Part shown: positions 40,416 through 49,818 of the stretch, in pieces
Numbering within the stretch: position 1 is the first letter of the stretch
Layout of the letters: each line of letters begins with the position of its first letter
Source of the DNA: Methylophaga sp. OBS4
GTDB taxonomy: Bacteria > Pseudomonadota > Gammaproteobacteria > Nitrosococcales > Methylophagaceae
NCBI RefSeq assembly: GCF_026319305.1
Contig: NZ_JAPDMV010000006.1
Location: 1-64,000 of the forward strand
Length of the DNA: 64,000 nucleotides
Direction: 5' to 3'
Program-made: the position numbers and the translations under genes
The notes under the pieces: model-generated
What the model was told of the DNA's origin: nothing
Database searches by the model: none
Seen by the model: the letters and a program-made list of their open reading frames with translations, nothing else

Positions 40416-40852
40416 TGACAACAAAACTTGATGCGAGTCAGCTGCTCAATGCTGACAATTTCACCGGGCCACCGGTGAAGAAGACCGTGAAATGGAAACA
40501 GGATGGCGAGGAACTGGAGGCTGAGGTCTTCGTCCGTAAGCTGCCCTATCAGGCTGCAGTGGATGACTCGGCTGCTATGAATATGGATGAACGGTTGTCG
40601 CGTCAGGTGGCGTTGTGTGTTTGTGATGAAAACGGTCAGCCAGTATTCACGGCTGGCGATATCACCGGTGCGGCAGATCCCGAACGCGGGCCGATGCGCC
40701 GCGAACTATTCATTGCGCTGGTCAACGTGGTGGGCGAGGTCAACCATTACGCGGGAAAGACGAAGCGCCGTCGGAGCTCGACGAGGTCTGGCACGAGCTC
40801 GTCCTCTGCGGCATCGGCGGCCAGACCATCGCGGAAGCGAAGCAGAAAATAA
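40415..40852 (+). CDS. Tail assembly chaperone, short form (gpG-like)
   Basis: 145 residues. Acts on the tape measure during tail assembly. The zero-frame product ends in a basic Ser/Arg-rich tail that looks like translation of the wrong frame, as expected for the portion after the slippery site at 40753. Confidence 0.8.
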   Translation: MTTKLDASQLLNADNFTGPPVKKTVKWKQDGEELEAEVFVRKLPYQAAVDDSAAMNMDERLSRQVALCVCDENGQPVFTAGDITGAADPERGPMRRELFIALVNVVGEVNHYAGKTKRRRSSTRSGTSSSSAASAARPSRKRSRK

Positions 40853-41067
40853 GCATCCCGGAGTTCTTTGCCTGGCTGAATTACCGCAATCAACACGGCC
40901 CTTTAAACCCGATGATGCGAATGGACATGGCCATCGGCAATTTCATGGCTGCGTTTGTCAATCGTCATCGCCCGGCTGATCAGGACGTGAAATATCCCTG
41001 GGACGTAATGCCGTATCTGAAAGAACCTGAATGGACGCTTGAGCAGCTGCAGGAGATGTGGGACTGA
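40415..41067 (+). CDS. Tail assembly chaperone, long form (gpGT-like) by -1 frameshift
   Basis: The heptamer GGGAAAG (40753-40759), identical to the lambda G/GT site, lies in the G frame as G GGA AAG. A -1 slip gives ...GKDEAPSELDEVWHELVLCG and on to PEWTLEQLQEMWD, stop 41065-41067, about 217 residues in all. The T-like extension starts with no alternative initiation codon, and the tape measure begins within its stop region. Confidence 0.85.
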
Positions 41068-42854
41068 TGTCGACAAAACTGGGCACATTAACACTGGATC
41101 TGGTCGCCAAGATCGGCGGCTTTACCGGCCCGCTTGAGGAAGCGCGGGGCAAGGTAAAGAAAAACACCGACCAGATGCTGAAAGACGCCAAGAAGTTCGG
41201 CAAGGCATTTGGTCTGGCGCTGGGCGCGGGGATCACCGCAGGCGGTGCCGCACTGATCAAGTACACGGCTGACGGGCTGAAGGCAGTGGATTCGCAGGCC
41301 AAGCTGGCGCGGTCGCTTGACACCACGTATGACTCCATCACTGCGCTGAATATGGCGTTTGGTGATGCGGGGATTGACGGTTATGAAGCCTCACTCAACA
41401 GGCTGAACCGCAGACTTGGTGCGGCAGCGCTGGGTCGTGGCTCAGCGGTTAAAGCCGTTGAAGAACTGAACCTGAACCTGACGGAGCTGGCCAACCTGCC
41501 GGCCGATGAGCGTCTCGCGGTCATCGCAGACAGGATCCAGGCGGTGTCACGCAACTCAGCAGAGGCCGCCCGCTATGCCCAGGACTTAGGGTTTGAGCAA
41601 AAAGAAGCCGCTCAGTTCTTTATTAAGGGCGGCGATGCGATCAGGCAATACGCTAAAGATGTCAAAGAGCTGGGCTTGTCGCTGAGTGACTTCGAAGCCA
41701 GCCAGGTAGAAAAAGCCAATGAAGCGCTGGGCATCTTCGGCGATATCGTCGATAGCGTTAAGCAGCGACTGGCTGCACAAGCCGCCCCTTATCTGGAATA
41801 TATCGGCAAACAGATTGAAGAAAACGTCCGAGAAATGGGTGGCTTCGACAAGGTTGCTGAAACAACGTTTGACAATATGATCAAAGGCGCGGCGTTTGTC
41901 GTTGATGCGGTCGACGGTATTAAGCGCGTCTTTATCATTGCGGGCAATGCAATGGTGGCAACATTTGCGGGTGCGCTGCAGGTGCTTGCAGGCAGCGCCG
42001 CCAGGGTGCTTGAAATTCTGGACAAGATACCGACTGTGCGCCTGGCTGTGGATGCCGAAGATATTCGGGCAATGCGTGAGTTTCAACAGCTTCAGGCCAA
42101 TGTGGCCGCTCAGGGCATTGAGGCAATCAATGAAAATCTGACCGCCCCGCTTGGCGGTGATCGGCTGAGAAACCTGGCCGATAAAATGAAACAGGATATG
42201 GCAGCGGCAAGGGCCGAGTTTGAAGCCACGCAGAACAAAGAAAAGACGTTCAGAACGGATTCCGTTGATCTCACCAAAGAGCAAACAAAAGCCCAGGATG
42301 AGTACCTGAAAAAGCTCCAGCAAACACAGGAGTTTGTAAACTCCGGACAGTTGTCCGGACTGGACTTCCAGTTTGAACAGTACGTGAATCTGGCGAAATC
42401 GGATGTGGTCTCCGGTAGCCAGTTCCTGGATGACCGTATCAGCACACTGAAAGAGATTGTGCAGGATCAGATCAACTCAGGGCTGAACCCCGATTCAATT
42501 GCTGTTCGGCAGTCCATCATTCAGCAGTTGGAGCGGGGGCAATTGCCGACAGCCAGCGGGCAGGGCGACCCGAATAACCCTGTGTCAATGTTCAAGGACT
42601 ACTTCCAGCAGGCGAAGGAGCTCGCCGAGCAGGGCAGGGATTACCTGAAGACCATAGACGAAAGCACCCGCAGCATGGCCGAGGTGATCAAGCAGGAGCT
42701 GCCCAATATCGGCGAGCTGACGCTGAAGCTGGATGATGGCAACGGCAATGTCGTCGAAGCGCAGGTTCAGGCCAATAGCGAGCAGATCAGTAACCTGCAG
42801 GACTTTTTGAACAACTTCGTTAACGACGAGGCCCGCGCCGCGGCCGGCAATTAA
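41067..42854 (+). CDS. Tail tape measure protein
   Basis: 595 residues from ATG 41067. LGTLTLDLVAKIGGFTGPLEEARGKVKK is the lambda-type start; a Gly/Ala hydrophobic stretch (GLALGAGITAGGAALI) and long helical regions follow. At about 1.5 A per residue the tail would be roughly 90 nm. Overlaps the chaperone stop (TGATG). Confidence 0.88.
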   Translation: MSTKLGTLTLDLVAKIGGFTGPLEEARGKVKKNTDQMLKDAKKFGKAFGLALGAGITAGGAALIKYTADGLKAVDSQAKLARSLDTTYDSITALNMAFGDAGIDGYEASLNRLNRRLGAAALGRGSAVKAVEELNLNLTELANLPADERLAVIADRIQAVSRNSAEAARYAQDLGFEQKEAAQFFIKGGDAIRQYAKDVKELGLSLSDFEASQVEKANEALGIFGDIVDSVKQRLAAQAAPYLEYIGKQIEENVREMGGFDKVAETTFDNMIKGAAFVVDAVDGIKRVFIIAGNAMVATFAGALQVLAGSAARVLEILDKIPTVRLAVDAEDIRAMREFQQLQANVAAQGIEAINENLTAPLGGDRLRNLADKMKQDMAAARAEFEATQNKEKTFRTDSVDLTKEQTKAQDEYLKKLQQTQEFVNSGQLSGLDFQFEQYVNLAKSDVVSGSQFLDDRISTLKEIVQDQINSGLNPDSIAVRQSIIQQLERGQLPTASGQGDPNNPVSMFKDYFQQAKELAEQGRDYLKTIDESTRSMAEVIKQELPNIGELTLKLDDGNGNVVEAQVQANSEQISNLQDFLNNFVNDEARAAAGN

Positions 42855-42919
42855 ACCCAGGGCGCAGCAAGCCACTTAACCGTGGAGAGTCGCTTGCGCC
42901 TTGCATTTGAGGAAAACAC

Positions 42920-43552
42920 ATGTCACGCGATGCATCACTGGACAACCTGAGTTATAAATTTTACATAGACTCAGCGCTGACCACGCCGTTTAGTAATCTG
43001 TACCAGCTCACTCACAACATTAATTTCAGTGATAACCCTCAGGACTTTACGCTCTATCTGGGCAGCACGGTATCCAATCGGCAGCTACAGGCGAACAGTG
43101 ATCCCGGGGTGGACAATATCACGCTTACACCGGTTGAGCAGCTGGCCGAGTGGGAGGCGGGTACAGCCTACTCGGCTGGCGATACGGTGGAGCCCACCGT
43201 GCAAAACGGGTTTCGCTATGTATGCACCACGGGTGGCACGTCTGGCTCGTCAGAACCTACATGGCCAACATCCGGGATAGGCTCCACGGTAAATGATAAC
43301 GGCGTGGTGTGGGAGTTAACATCCGAAACCCATGAGCCGACAGAAATGACGCTGGCATTGAGTGAGTCTGATCTGGACGGCAATACGCCGGGCGCCGCCT
43401 TGTCGCTTGGTGCCACGATTAACAGTGGTACCGCCAATGCAGTTGAGGTGTGGATCCGCATAGAGAACGCGGTAGACATCATCAGCAACAATGCCGGTAA
43501 CCCGGAGCTGGCATTTCAGTTCAACGAAATCATCGAATCAGCAACGAGCTAA
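42920..43552 (+). CDS. Minor tail protein with carbohydrate-binding-like insert
   Basis: 210 residues. The middle AEWEAGTAYSAGDTVEP...GFRYVCTTGGTSGSSEPTWP...VVWEL resembles the small aromatic-rich modules of phage tail and chitin-binding-type proteins. Flanks are beta-rich. Position suggests a tail-tip protein. Confidence 0.65.
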   Translation: MSRDASLDNLSYKFYIDSALTTPFSNLYQLTHNINFSDNPQDFTLYLGSTVSNRQLQANSDPGVDNITLTPVEQLAEWEAGTAYSAGDTVEPTVQNGFRYVCTTGGTSGSSEPTWPTSGIGSTVNDNGVVWELTSETHEPTEMTLALSESDLDGNTPGAALSLGATINSGTANAVEVWIRIENAVDIISNNAGNPELAFQFNEIIESATS

Positions 43553-43555
43553 GTC

Positions 43556-45619
43556 ATGCTAATTAATGGCGCCGGCATTAATGGCGAGGCCATCAATGGC
43601 CCGGGGCATATCCCTACCAGCGGGCCGATTGTGGCCAGCGGCATTGCGGTCGAGTTCGAGCAGTCTGTTGTTGCTGTTGCGGCGGGCACCGCTGTCGAGG
43701 TTGAGCAAAGCGTTGGGGCCGTCGCTTCGGGCACGGCTGTCGAGTTTGAGCAGCTTGTCGGCATTCTCGCCAGTGGCATTGCGGTCGAGTTCGAGCAGTC
43801 TGTGGTGTTTTCTGCCGTTGGCAGTGGCATCGCTGTCGAGTTCGAGCAGGTTGTCCAGGCGGTGGCCGCAGGCATTGCGGTCGAGTTTGAGCAGCGGGTG
43901 CGTGATACTAATGCCAGCGCATCGCACCTGGATCTTTTTGGCTGGGATGCCCGCATCACTATCAATGGCAAGTTGGTGCCGCTGTGTGAGATCGGGGGTG
44001 AAATAACGGTTACACGCAACGAAAACGCGTCGGCGCTGGCGCAAGTGACGCTGGTCAACAAAACCGGTCAGCAGGATTTTGATGCCTGGCACGGCAAGCA
44101 GATCCTCATCGATGCGGATACCGACACCGGCACGCGCCGGATATTCACCGGCACGATTGATTATCCACGCACAGATCTGGTGAATAAAACAATCCGGCTT
44201 GATTGCATTGACCGCCGCGAGGAAAGGGTCAATGCCCAACTGTCCAGCCAGGTGAAGTTTGTGGGCTTTTGGTCCCCTGACATCTTCGAAACACCAGAAG
44301 ACACGGCCGAGGAGTTGCGGCAGCGACTGGAGACAACACCGCACGCGCTGGACTTTGACAGCTACGGCCAGCATCGTGTCACCAGCCTGCTGGCGAAATC
44401 GACACCGGATTTTACGCTGGAGCGTTGCGATATCTCCAACGACATACCGGTATTGAATTTATCCACCCGGTCCAGGCTGGTTAATCGCGTGCGCATGGAA
44501 TTCGAGGCGCGATGGACCCGTCTGCGGCACCGGGAGAAAAGCTTCAAAATTGAAGCCCCCGCCTTCTGTGACTATATGACAGTGCAGGGGCTTGATTACT
44601 TGCGCATTGATAGCGTGTATCAGACGCTGGATTCTTTTCCGTGGGCCGTCAAACCGAGCACGATTGATTTTACCTATCTGCCTGATGCGGGCGTTTACAA
44701 CTGTGGCAATGGGAAATTTATCTGGACGCCGCCGCGTGGATTCGGCAGCGTCAAGGTGGTGCGTGATCAGAATGGCGATATTGTTTATGACGCTAGCGGC
44801 AATCCGGTTTATGAACCAGTGGCGGGTTCCAGCGCGGCACCCATATTCTGCCTGTCGGCAAACTGGACGGCAGCGAAACGCTGGGCACAGGATATCAGTG
44901 AAAGCATCACCGTCACACTGAACGCCCCACAGTCGATCGGCCAGTATGGTGCTATCGAGCGGACTAACCGCTACGGCTATGACGTAGAGTATGACACGCA
45001 GGATTATGAGAGCAACGAGACATACCAGTCGCCAAGCGGGTTTATCTCTGCCGGCAACGGCGACTATTACCTGGACAAAAGCGGCAGCGCAGTAGACTAC
45101 AAGAAGGCGCTGCAAACAGGGTTTTCAATCTGTGAGGCAACGATTGTCAAGTCGCACCGCGAGAATACGGTGGCGTTCAGGTCACGCAACTTCTGGCCGG
45201 ATGTTGAGCTATATCACACAGTAGCGATCAACACCGATACGATCACTTGCCGGGGCAAGGTCAAGCAAATCGTCCATAAGCTGAACACGAAGAGCAAGCG
45301 GGCGACCACGAATGTAGTGCTGGCGTTGTCACGCGCGCAAGGTGGTCAGTCTCAGGACAGCCTGTCGTTCCCCATACTGGACGCACCACTGGTCGGCAAC
45401 CCCGGATCGAATGTGACGTACAAGCTGTATCAGGGGCAAGGCGGCGGATCTGGTGGTGGGCTGCTCGGGCAGGGCACCAGTTATGCCACACCTCCGGTAA
45501 AAAACAGCACGCTGAAAGCGCCGGACATCGATGAAATGAGCCGTAAGCAACAGAAAACATCTGACAGCTATAGCTACAACGTGGTGCTGCAAAATGATCC
45601 ATTGGATGTGAACTTCTGA
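43556..45619 (+). CDS. Large tail-tip / minor tail protein with N-terminal repeats
   Basis: 687 residues. Starts MLINGAGINGEAINGPGH, then six near-identical 15-residue units of (I/T)AVEFEQ-x-V-x(4)-(A/S)G type (residues 30-115). The rest is a long beta-rich region (ITINGKLVPLCEIGGEITVTRNENASA...) of a baseplate-hub or host-contact protein. Largest gene of the tail tip. Confidence 0.7.
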   Translation: MLINGAGINGEAINGPGHIPTSGPIVASGIAVEFEQSVVAVAAGTAVEVEQSVGAVASGTAVEFEQLVGILASGIAVEFEQSVVFSAVGSGIAVEFEQVVQAVAAGIAVEFEQRVRDTNASASHLDLFGWDARITINGKLVPLCEIGGEITVTRNENASALAQVTLVNKTGQQDFDAWHGKQILIDADTDTGTRRIFTGTIDYPRTDLVNKTIRLDCIDRREERVNAQLSSQVKFVGFWSPDIFETPEDTAEELRQRLETTPHALDFDSYGQHRVTSLLAKSTPDFTLERCDISNDIPVLNLSTRSRLVNRVRMEFEARWTRLRHREKSFKIEAPAFCDYMTVQGLDYLRIDSVYQTLDSFPWAVKPSTIDFTYLPDAGVYNCGNGKFIWTPPRGFGSVKVVRDQNGDIVYDASGNPVYEPVAGSSAAPIFCLSANWTAAKRWAQDISESITVTLNAPQSIGQYGAIERTNRYGYDVEYDTQDYESNETYQSPSGFISAGNGDYYLDKSGSAVDYKKALQTGFSICEATIVKSHRENTVAFRSRNFWPDVELYHTVAINTDTITCRGKVKQIVHKLNTKSKRATTNVVLALSRAQGGQSQDSLSFPILDAPLVGNPGSNVTYKLYQGQGGGSGGGLLGQGTSYATPPVKNSTLKAPDIDEMSRKQQKTSDSYSYNVVLQNDPLDVNF
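43643..43900 (+). repeat. Six 45-bp coding repeats in the tail-tip gene
   Basis: Units reading GG(C/A)-x-GC(G/T)GTCGAGTT(C/T)GAGCAG, period 45 bases with one of 51. They encode the AVEFEQ repeats and could expand or shrink by recombination. Confidence 0.75.
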
Positions 45620-46749
45620 TGAGTACAGAATTTGCCGATAACATCCGCCGAATAGCCAGGGGCACCCGCCGAAAGGGCGCCCTAGGTGAATATCAGGAAC
45701 GTGACCCCGTGCTTGGCGGCACAGTCACGCTGGTCACCAATGCCTACGCATTGGGAGGCGGCACAGGTGGTAGCGGAGAAACGCCTACCAGCAACGCGCC
45801 AAACTCGGAAACGCAGCAGCAGGAACAGGGCAATGATCAGCAAGCCCCCAATCCGGATGACCCCAACACATTCTACCGCGGCGGCAGCGGTACAGTCGGC
45901 AACCCCGACTCAGCAACGCAGCAGGGCAACTATGACATTGAAGACATCATAGATAAAACTGACGGGCCACAAGCCGCACCGAATCCGGACGGCTCACTGC
46001 CAGATGGCTATGATTCATCAATCCGCTCAATGAACGGTGCCACCGACTGCAGCACGGGGCAATGCATTAACTTCCACACCGATGGCAATTTCCCGGCGCC
46101 GGAAGGCTGGGAGGATGCGGATACGCCTCCGGATGCTGAAGGTTATGAGAATTTTGATCCAGATTATTACTGGAGTTCGACATTCACGTCCGCCAACGGT
46201 TCTGTCATTGTTGTCGAGGAAGCAGCCGTTCCGGTTCTGTATGACTCTTTTATTGCAGCACTGACTGCAATGCCTGAGATCGACGGCTTTTCTGTTTTTT
46301 CACCCCTTACAAAAATAAGTGACGTCAGGTGGCGGTTCCAGTGGTCAGCCTTCGATGAGGGGGTTGGAACGGGCGTGATAACACAAAACCTCGACAGAAG
46401 TTCTTGCAGTGCTGTCGGTGTGCCTTCAGACGCCTGCATTGCAGCGGTGCCTAAAGCCAGCGAATGGCCAGAGGATGGATGCTATGACCTAGCGCTGATA
46501 GACGGCCAGTTCACCACCAACCAATACGACAGCGAAGCCCCGGCAGGGGCAGGCGGCAGCAAAGTGGATTTCTGTTTCGGCGATGGCCGCACCGGATCAG
46601 TAGAGGTCACCGCCAACGGCGGCACGATGATCTACGAGACCGTCGGCGGTGTTCCCACGGGGCGGGCCACCGTTTATGGGCAGGATGGTACATATCAGGG
46701 GGCAGGCGATGCCACCGAGACATTCATGGACCAGCATCGGCCCAAATAA
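45619..46749 (+). CDS. Tail fibre/spike-region protein
   Basis: 376 residues. The N-terminal ~35 (MSTEFADNIRRIARGTRRKG) suggest a tail attachment part; a Gly/Asn/Gln-rich linker follows, then a beta-rich C-terminal domain with several cysteines. No family identified. Confidence 0.55.
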   Translation: MSTEFADNIRRIARGTRRKGALGEYQERDPVLGGTVTLVTNAYALGGGTGGSGETPTSNAPNSETQQQEQGNDQQAPNPDDPNTFYRGGSGTVGNPDSATQQGNYDIEDIIDKTDGPQAAPNPDGSLPDGYDSSIRSMNGATDCSTGQCINFHTDGNFPAPEGWEDADTPPDAEGYENFDPDYYWSSTFTSANGSVIVVEEAAVPVLYDSFIAALTAMPEIDGFSVFSPLTKISDVRWRFQWSAFDEGVGTGVITQNLDRSSCSAVGVPSDACIAAVPKASEWPEDGCYDLALIDGQFTTNQYDSEAPAGAGGSKVDFCFGDGRTGSVEVTANGGTMIYETVGGVPTGRATVYGQDGTYQGAGDATETFMDQHRPK

Positions 46750-46835
46750 ATAGTTATCCCTGATAACTGTCATCCCGATCTTTATTAATTTGCCATCCCG
46801 AGCGCAGCCGAGGGATCTAAGCACCAGAGGTCACC

Positions 46836-47474
46836 ATGCCCGAGTTTCTGTTTAAAAACAATGCCACCACCACACTGAGCGGCGCGGTGGCCGATACCGA
46901 CACCACCATCACCGTGACCGACGGCGGCGTCTTCCCGACGCCCGCATCCGGAAAAACCGTCCGGGCAACCATCGAGCGCGCCTCCGACAACGCGGTGGAG
47001 ATTGTCGATATCACGGCCATCAGCACCAACGATCTCACCGTGACCCGCGCCAGAGAGGGCACCACCGCGCTGGCCTTTGCCGACGGTGACGCAATCGAAA
47101 TGCGCATCACCAAGGAAATGCTGGAAGAAGTCGCCCAAAAATCCGCCGCCAACGAATGGACCGGCGGCCAGTCCGGCCCGCCCGATACGCTGACCGTAGA
47201 CACCGCGCCAGACCTGACCGCGCGCAATAATTACAATCTGACCCTGACCGGCAGCAACACACTGCCCAACCCCAGCACCATGCCGGTCGGACAGTCCGGT
47301 TATATCCGCGTCTCCAAAACCAACGCCGGTGACTCGCTCGCCTACGGCACCTACTGGCCCACAACTTTAGATGATTTTTCCGGCATGGCAGTGGGGGAGA
47401 AAGGAGCTATTTATTACAGCGTCATCAGCTCAACCGCTATCGACGCATCAACTAAATATCCGGTGGGGCCGTAA
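46836..47474 (+). CDS. Tail fibre-like protein
   Basis: 212 residues. FKNNATTTLSGAVADTDTTITVTDGGVFP and LTVTRAREGTTALAFADGDAIEMRIT are typical of phage fibre proteins with a repeated 'trg... R..dG' pattern. Starts after a GC-rich dispersed-looking repeat and CACCAGAGGTCACC. Confidence 0.65.
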   Translation: MPEFLFKNNATTTLSGAVADTDTTITVTDGGVFPTPASGKTVRATIERASDNAVEIVDITAISTNDLTVTRAREGTTALAFADGDAIEMRITKEMLEEVAQKSAANEWTGGQSGPPDTLTVDTAPDLTARNNYNLTLTGSNTLPNPSTMPVGQSGYIRVSKTNAGDSLAYGTYWPTTLDDFSGMAVGEKGAIYYSVISSTAIDASTKYPVGP

Positions 47475-48250
47475 TGTCTGTTCCTGGCGGCATTAATCCT
47501 CAGTTTTTGAATTTAGGCTTTGACCCTGAAGAGTTGTTTGCCAATGGGGAATATGGCGGACTGTATGTCCCTTCAGATATTTCAACGCTATGGCAAGATA
47601 CTGCTGGCACAACCCCAGTAACAGCAAGTGGACAGTCAATTGCCAGGATAGATGATAAGTCTGGAAACGGATTGAATTTGATATTAACTGGTGGCAGCGG
47701 CGTTACTTATGGGACAGACGGTAATCTTCATTGGATTGACTTTGATGGTGCCAGCTATTTTGAGACTTCGGCACTGACCGCGCCGCTGATGAATAATGGC
47801 GAGGGTTCTATGGCTTTTTCCGCAGCATCAGATCAATCAGAGGCGCTAGCTGGCGTTCTCGCAGAGCAGCAGGCAGCGCCGGAAAACAGCAGGCGCATCG
47901 TTATGTTTTTTGATACGAGATCAGGAACAAAAAGACACTCCTTCTTTTCGCCTGACGGGACGACGCGCGCGATTGATCTTGATTCTGAAATAGACGGAAC
48001 AGCCAAGGTGTTTATCATGTCTCATGACGGATCTACTGCAAGGGGTTATATTGACAATACAGCGCAATCTTCGACACTCACGCCCGGCGGCAGCTTTAAT
48101 GCATCCCGATTTATCCAGCTGGGCCGGCAGCAAGCCGGGCCGTTTTATTTTGACGGGAAACTGTATGGCGCGGTGATTAGAGATACAGAGCTGACAACAG
48201 CGCAAAGAAACAATCTCAACGCGTATTTAGCGACTAAGGCGGGCATATAA
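47474..48250 (+). CDS. Tail fibre protein with LamG-like domain
   Basis: 258 residues. LWQDTAGTTPVTASGQSIARIDDKSGNGLNL is a common phage motif, and the rest (WIDFDGASYFETSALTAPL ... GPFYFDGKLYGAVI) fits a concanavalin-like jelly roll that could bind surface sugars. Confidence 0.7.
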   Translation: MSVPGGINPQFLNLGFDPEELFANGEYGGLYVPSDISTLWQDTAGTTPVTASGQSIARIDDKSGNGLNLILTGGSGVTYGTDGNLHWIDFDGASYFETSALTAPLMNNGEGSMAFSAASDQSEALAGVLAEQQAAPENSRRIVMFFDTRSGTKRHSFFSPDGTTRAIDLDSEIDGTAKVFIMSHDGSTARGYIDNTAQSSTLTPGGSFNASRFIQLGRQQAGPFYFDGKLYGAVIRDTELTTAQRNNLNAYLATKAGI

Positions 48251-48780
48251 TGTACGCAAGACAAAACAATATCAAAATAACATTCCCTGCCGTCATTGAC
48301 GGGGTGCGGATTAAATCAGTCCAGTGGCTATCTGGTCAAACAGACAAATGGCGCAGTGATAACGGCATCACGCTGCACGACGACGCTGTCATGCCGAAAT
48401 ATGACCGGTTGACACAATCACGGCCACAGTTGGGAGACGATGGCGAATACCTGCCGCCAGAAGACTTGCCGTTCGAGCAGGCCACTGCTAATGTCATCGC
48501 AGATTATGACGCCAGAATTGAACAGCGACTCAACGCAGAAGCGCAGTCACGCACGTACAACAGCATTGATTCGATTGCCAAGTATCAGGGCTATGATAAC
48601 AAGTTCCGCCTGGAAGCTGAGGCGCTGGGCGCCTGGGTGGCTGACACATGGGACACGGCGCACGCGATTTTAAATGAGTGGCAAGCATCACAAGCCACCG
48701 ATAACCCTCAACCCATTCCAACGTGGGACGAGATTGAAACTCAACTACCGGCCGCCCCAGCCATTGAGGACGCGGCTTAA
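48250..48780 (+). CDS. Phage tail-fibre-region protein, possible fibre chaperone
   Basis: 176 residues. QWLSGQTDKWRSDNGITLHDDA, a helical middle, and a C-terminal YDNKFRLEAEALGAWVADTWDTAHAILNEW helix resembling fibre-assembly proteins. Starts on the last base of the LamG-like gene; a terminator follows. Confidence 0.55.
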   Translation: MYARQNNIKITFPAVIDGVRIKSVQWLSGQTDKWRSDNGITLHDDAVMPKYDRLTQSRPQLGDDGEYLPPEDLPFEQATANVIADYDARIEQRLNAEAQSRTYNSIDSIAKYQGYDNKFRLEAEALGAWVADTWDTAHAILNEWQASQATDNPQPIPTWDEIETQLPAAPAIEDAA

Positions 48781-48809
48781 CACGTAACCGCCAAATAAGC
48801 ACCACACCC

Positions 48810-48833
48810 AACCGCCACCCGGCGGTTTTTTTA
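48810..48833 (+). terminator. Terminator after the fibre genes
   Basis: AACCGCC (48810-48816) pairs with GGCGGTT (48821-48827), then a T7 run. Confidence 0.8.
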
Positions 48834-48848
48834 TGTCCGGAGGTTTTT

Positions 48849-49253
48849 ATGAAAGCACTATTGCTGATCGGCTTGATGCTACTGATGACCGCCTGCGCGG
48901 CCATTGATGCAACGACATCCAGCGCCCGCGTGCCGGTGCAGTTTGCATTGATGAAAACGATGCAGGAGAACCCAGAGATCACGCCCGATATCGTGATGCG
49001 CGAGACGGCGCACTTCAGACAGATCGTTAATGCCGATCCGGATGTTGATGTCAAAGCCTTGCTGGCTGATGCGGTGATCCGTTACGGCATCGATAACATC
49101 GCCCCCGAAAGCCAGCTGTATCTGCGGCTGCTGTTCTACAACATCGAGCAGGCCGTGACGCAGGTGCGCCCAGACTCGCCGCCCAGCGAACGGCAAGTCC
49201 GGCTGCTCACGCTGCTGGGCTGGATTGATCAGGCCGCGAGGCTGTATCGATGA
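48849..49253 (+). CDS. Phage lipoprotein
   Basis: 134 residues. Signal MKALLLIGLMLLMTAC has a lipobox (LMTAC), so Cys16 is probably lipidated. The mature part is helical. Being in the lysis region, an outer-membrane spanin or superinfection role is possible, not shown. Confidence 0.65.
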   Translation: MKALLLIGLMLLMTACAAIDATTSSARVPVQFALMKTMQENPEITPDIVMRETAHFRQIVNADPDVDVKALLADAVIRYGIDNIAPESQLYLRLLFYNIEQAVTQVRPDSPPSERQVRLLTLLGWIDQAARLYR

Positions 49254-49699
49254 ATCATTACGTCTACGACCCGATGCAGTATCGGTCACCACAGCGGCTG
49301 TGGGATCCGGTAACGGGAGAGTTTGTAGACCGGTGGATAACGACCAGCGACTTTGATATTCAGCTCCCCGACGGCCGGCAGATCCACATTCCTATCGGGT
49401 TTATCTATGACAAAGCCAGCGTGCCCCGGCTCGTGTGGTGGTATATCCCGCGCGATGATCGGCACATCAATATCGCCGCGCTGGTGCATGACTATCTCTA
49501 TGAGATCCAGCAGATTGAAAACGACTGGATAGTCCGCAAAGAAGCTGACCAGCATTTCCACGGCATCATCAAGCAATCCGGCATGCGCCCCACAAAAGCC
49601 TATGCCGCCTATGCAGGCGTTCGTGCCGGTGGCTGGCGGTTCTACAACAAGCGCGCCCGGCGTTTGGGTAACCCGTTTTATGGAGCGGCACTGACATGA
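49250..49699 (+). CDS. DUF1353 family phage protein
   Basis: 149 residues. IPIGFIYDKASVPRLVWWYIPRDD and AALVHDYLYE are DUF1353 hallmarks (His-Asp pair in HDYLY). Found beside lysis genes in many tailed phages; function unknown. ATGA overlaps at both ends. Confidence 0.8.
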   Translation: MNHYVYDPMQYRSPQRLWDPVTGEFVDRWITTSDFDIQLPDGRQIHIPIGFIYDKASVPRLVWWYIPRDDRHINIAALVHDYLYEIQQIENDWIVRKEADQHFHGIIKQSGMRPTKAYAAYAGVRAGGWRFYNKRARRLGNPFYGAALT

Positions 49700-49818
49700 C
49701 AACAGCTTTTGATTTCTGGCTACTGGTCGCCGCCATCGCCGGTGGTGGCGTCTCCCTGCTCGCAGCCCTGATTCTGCGAGGCAGGTATAAACGGCGCGAC
49801 AGGGGTGACCGGCAATGA
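49696..49818 (+). CDS. 40-residue membrane protein in lysis cassette
   Basis: MTTAFDFWLLVAAIAGGGVS then LLAALILRGRY and a basic tail KRRDRGDRQ. One membrane helix with a cytoplasmic basic end. Directly coupled to the endolysin, so a holin or spanin-like partner is plausible. Confidence 0.5.
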   Translation: MTTAFDFWLLVAAIAGGGVSLLAALILRGRYKRRDRGDRQ

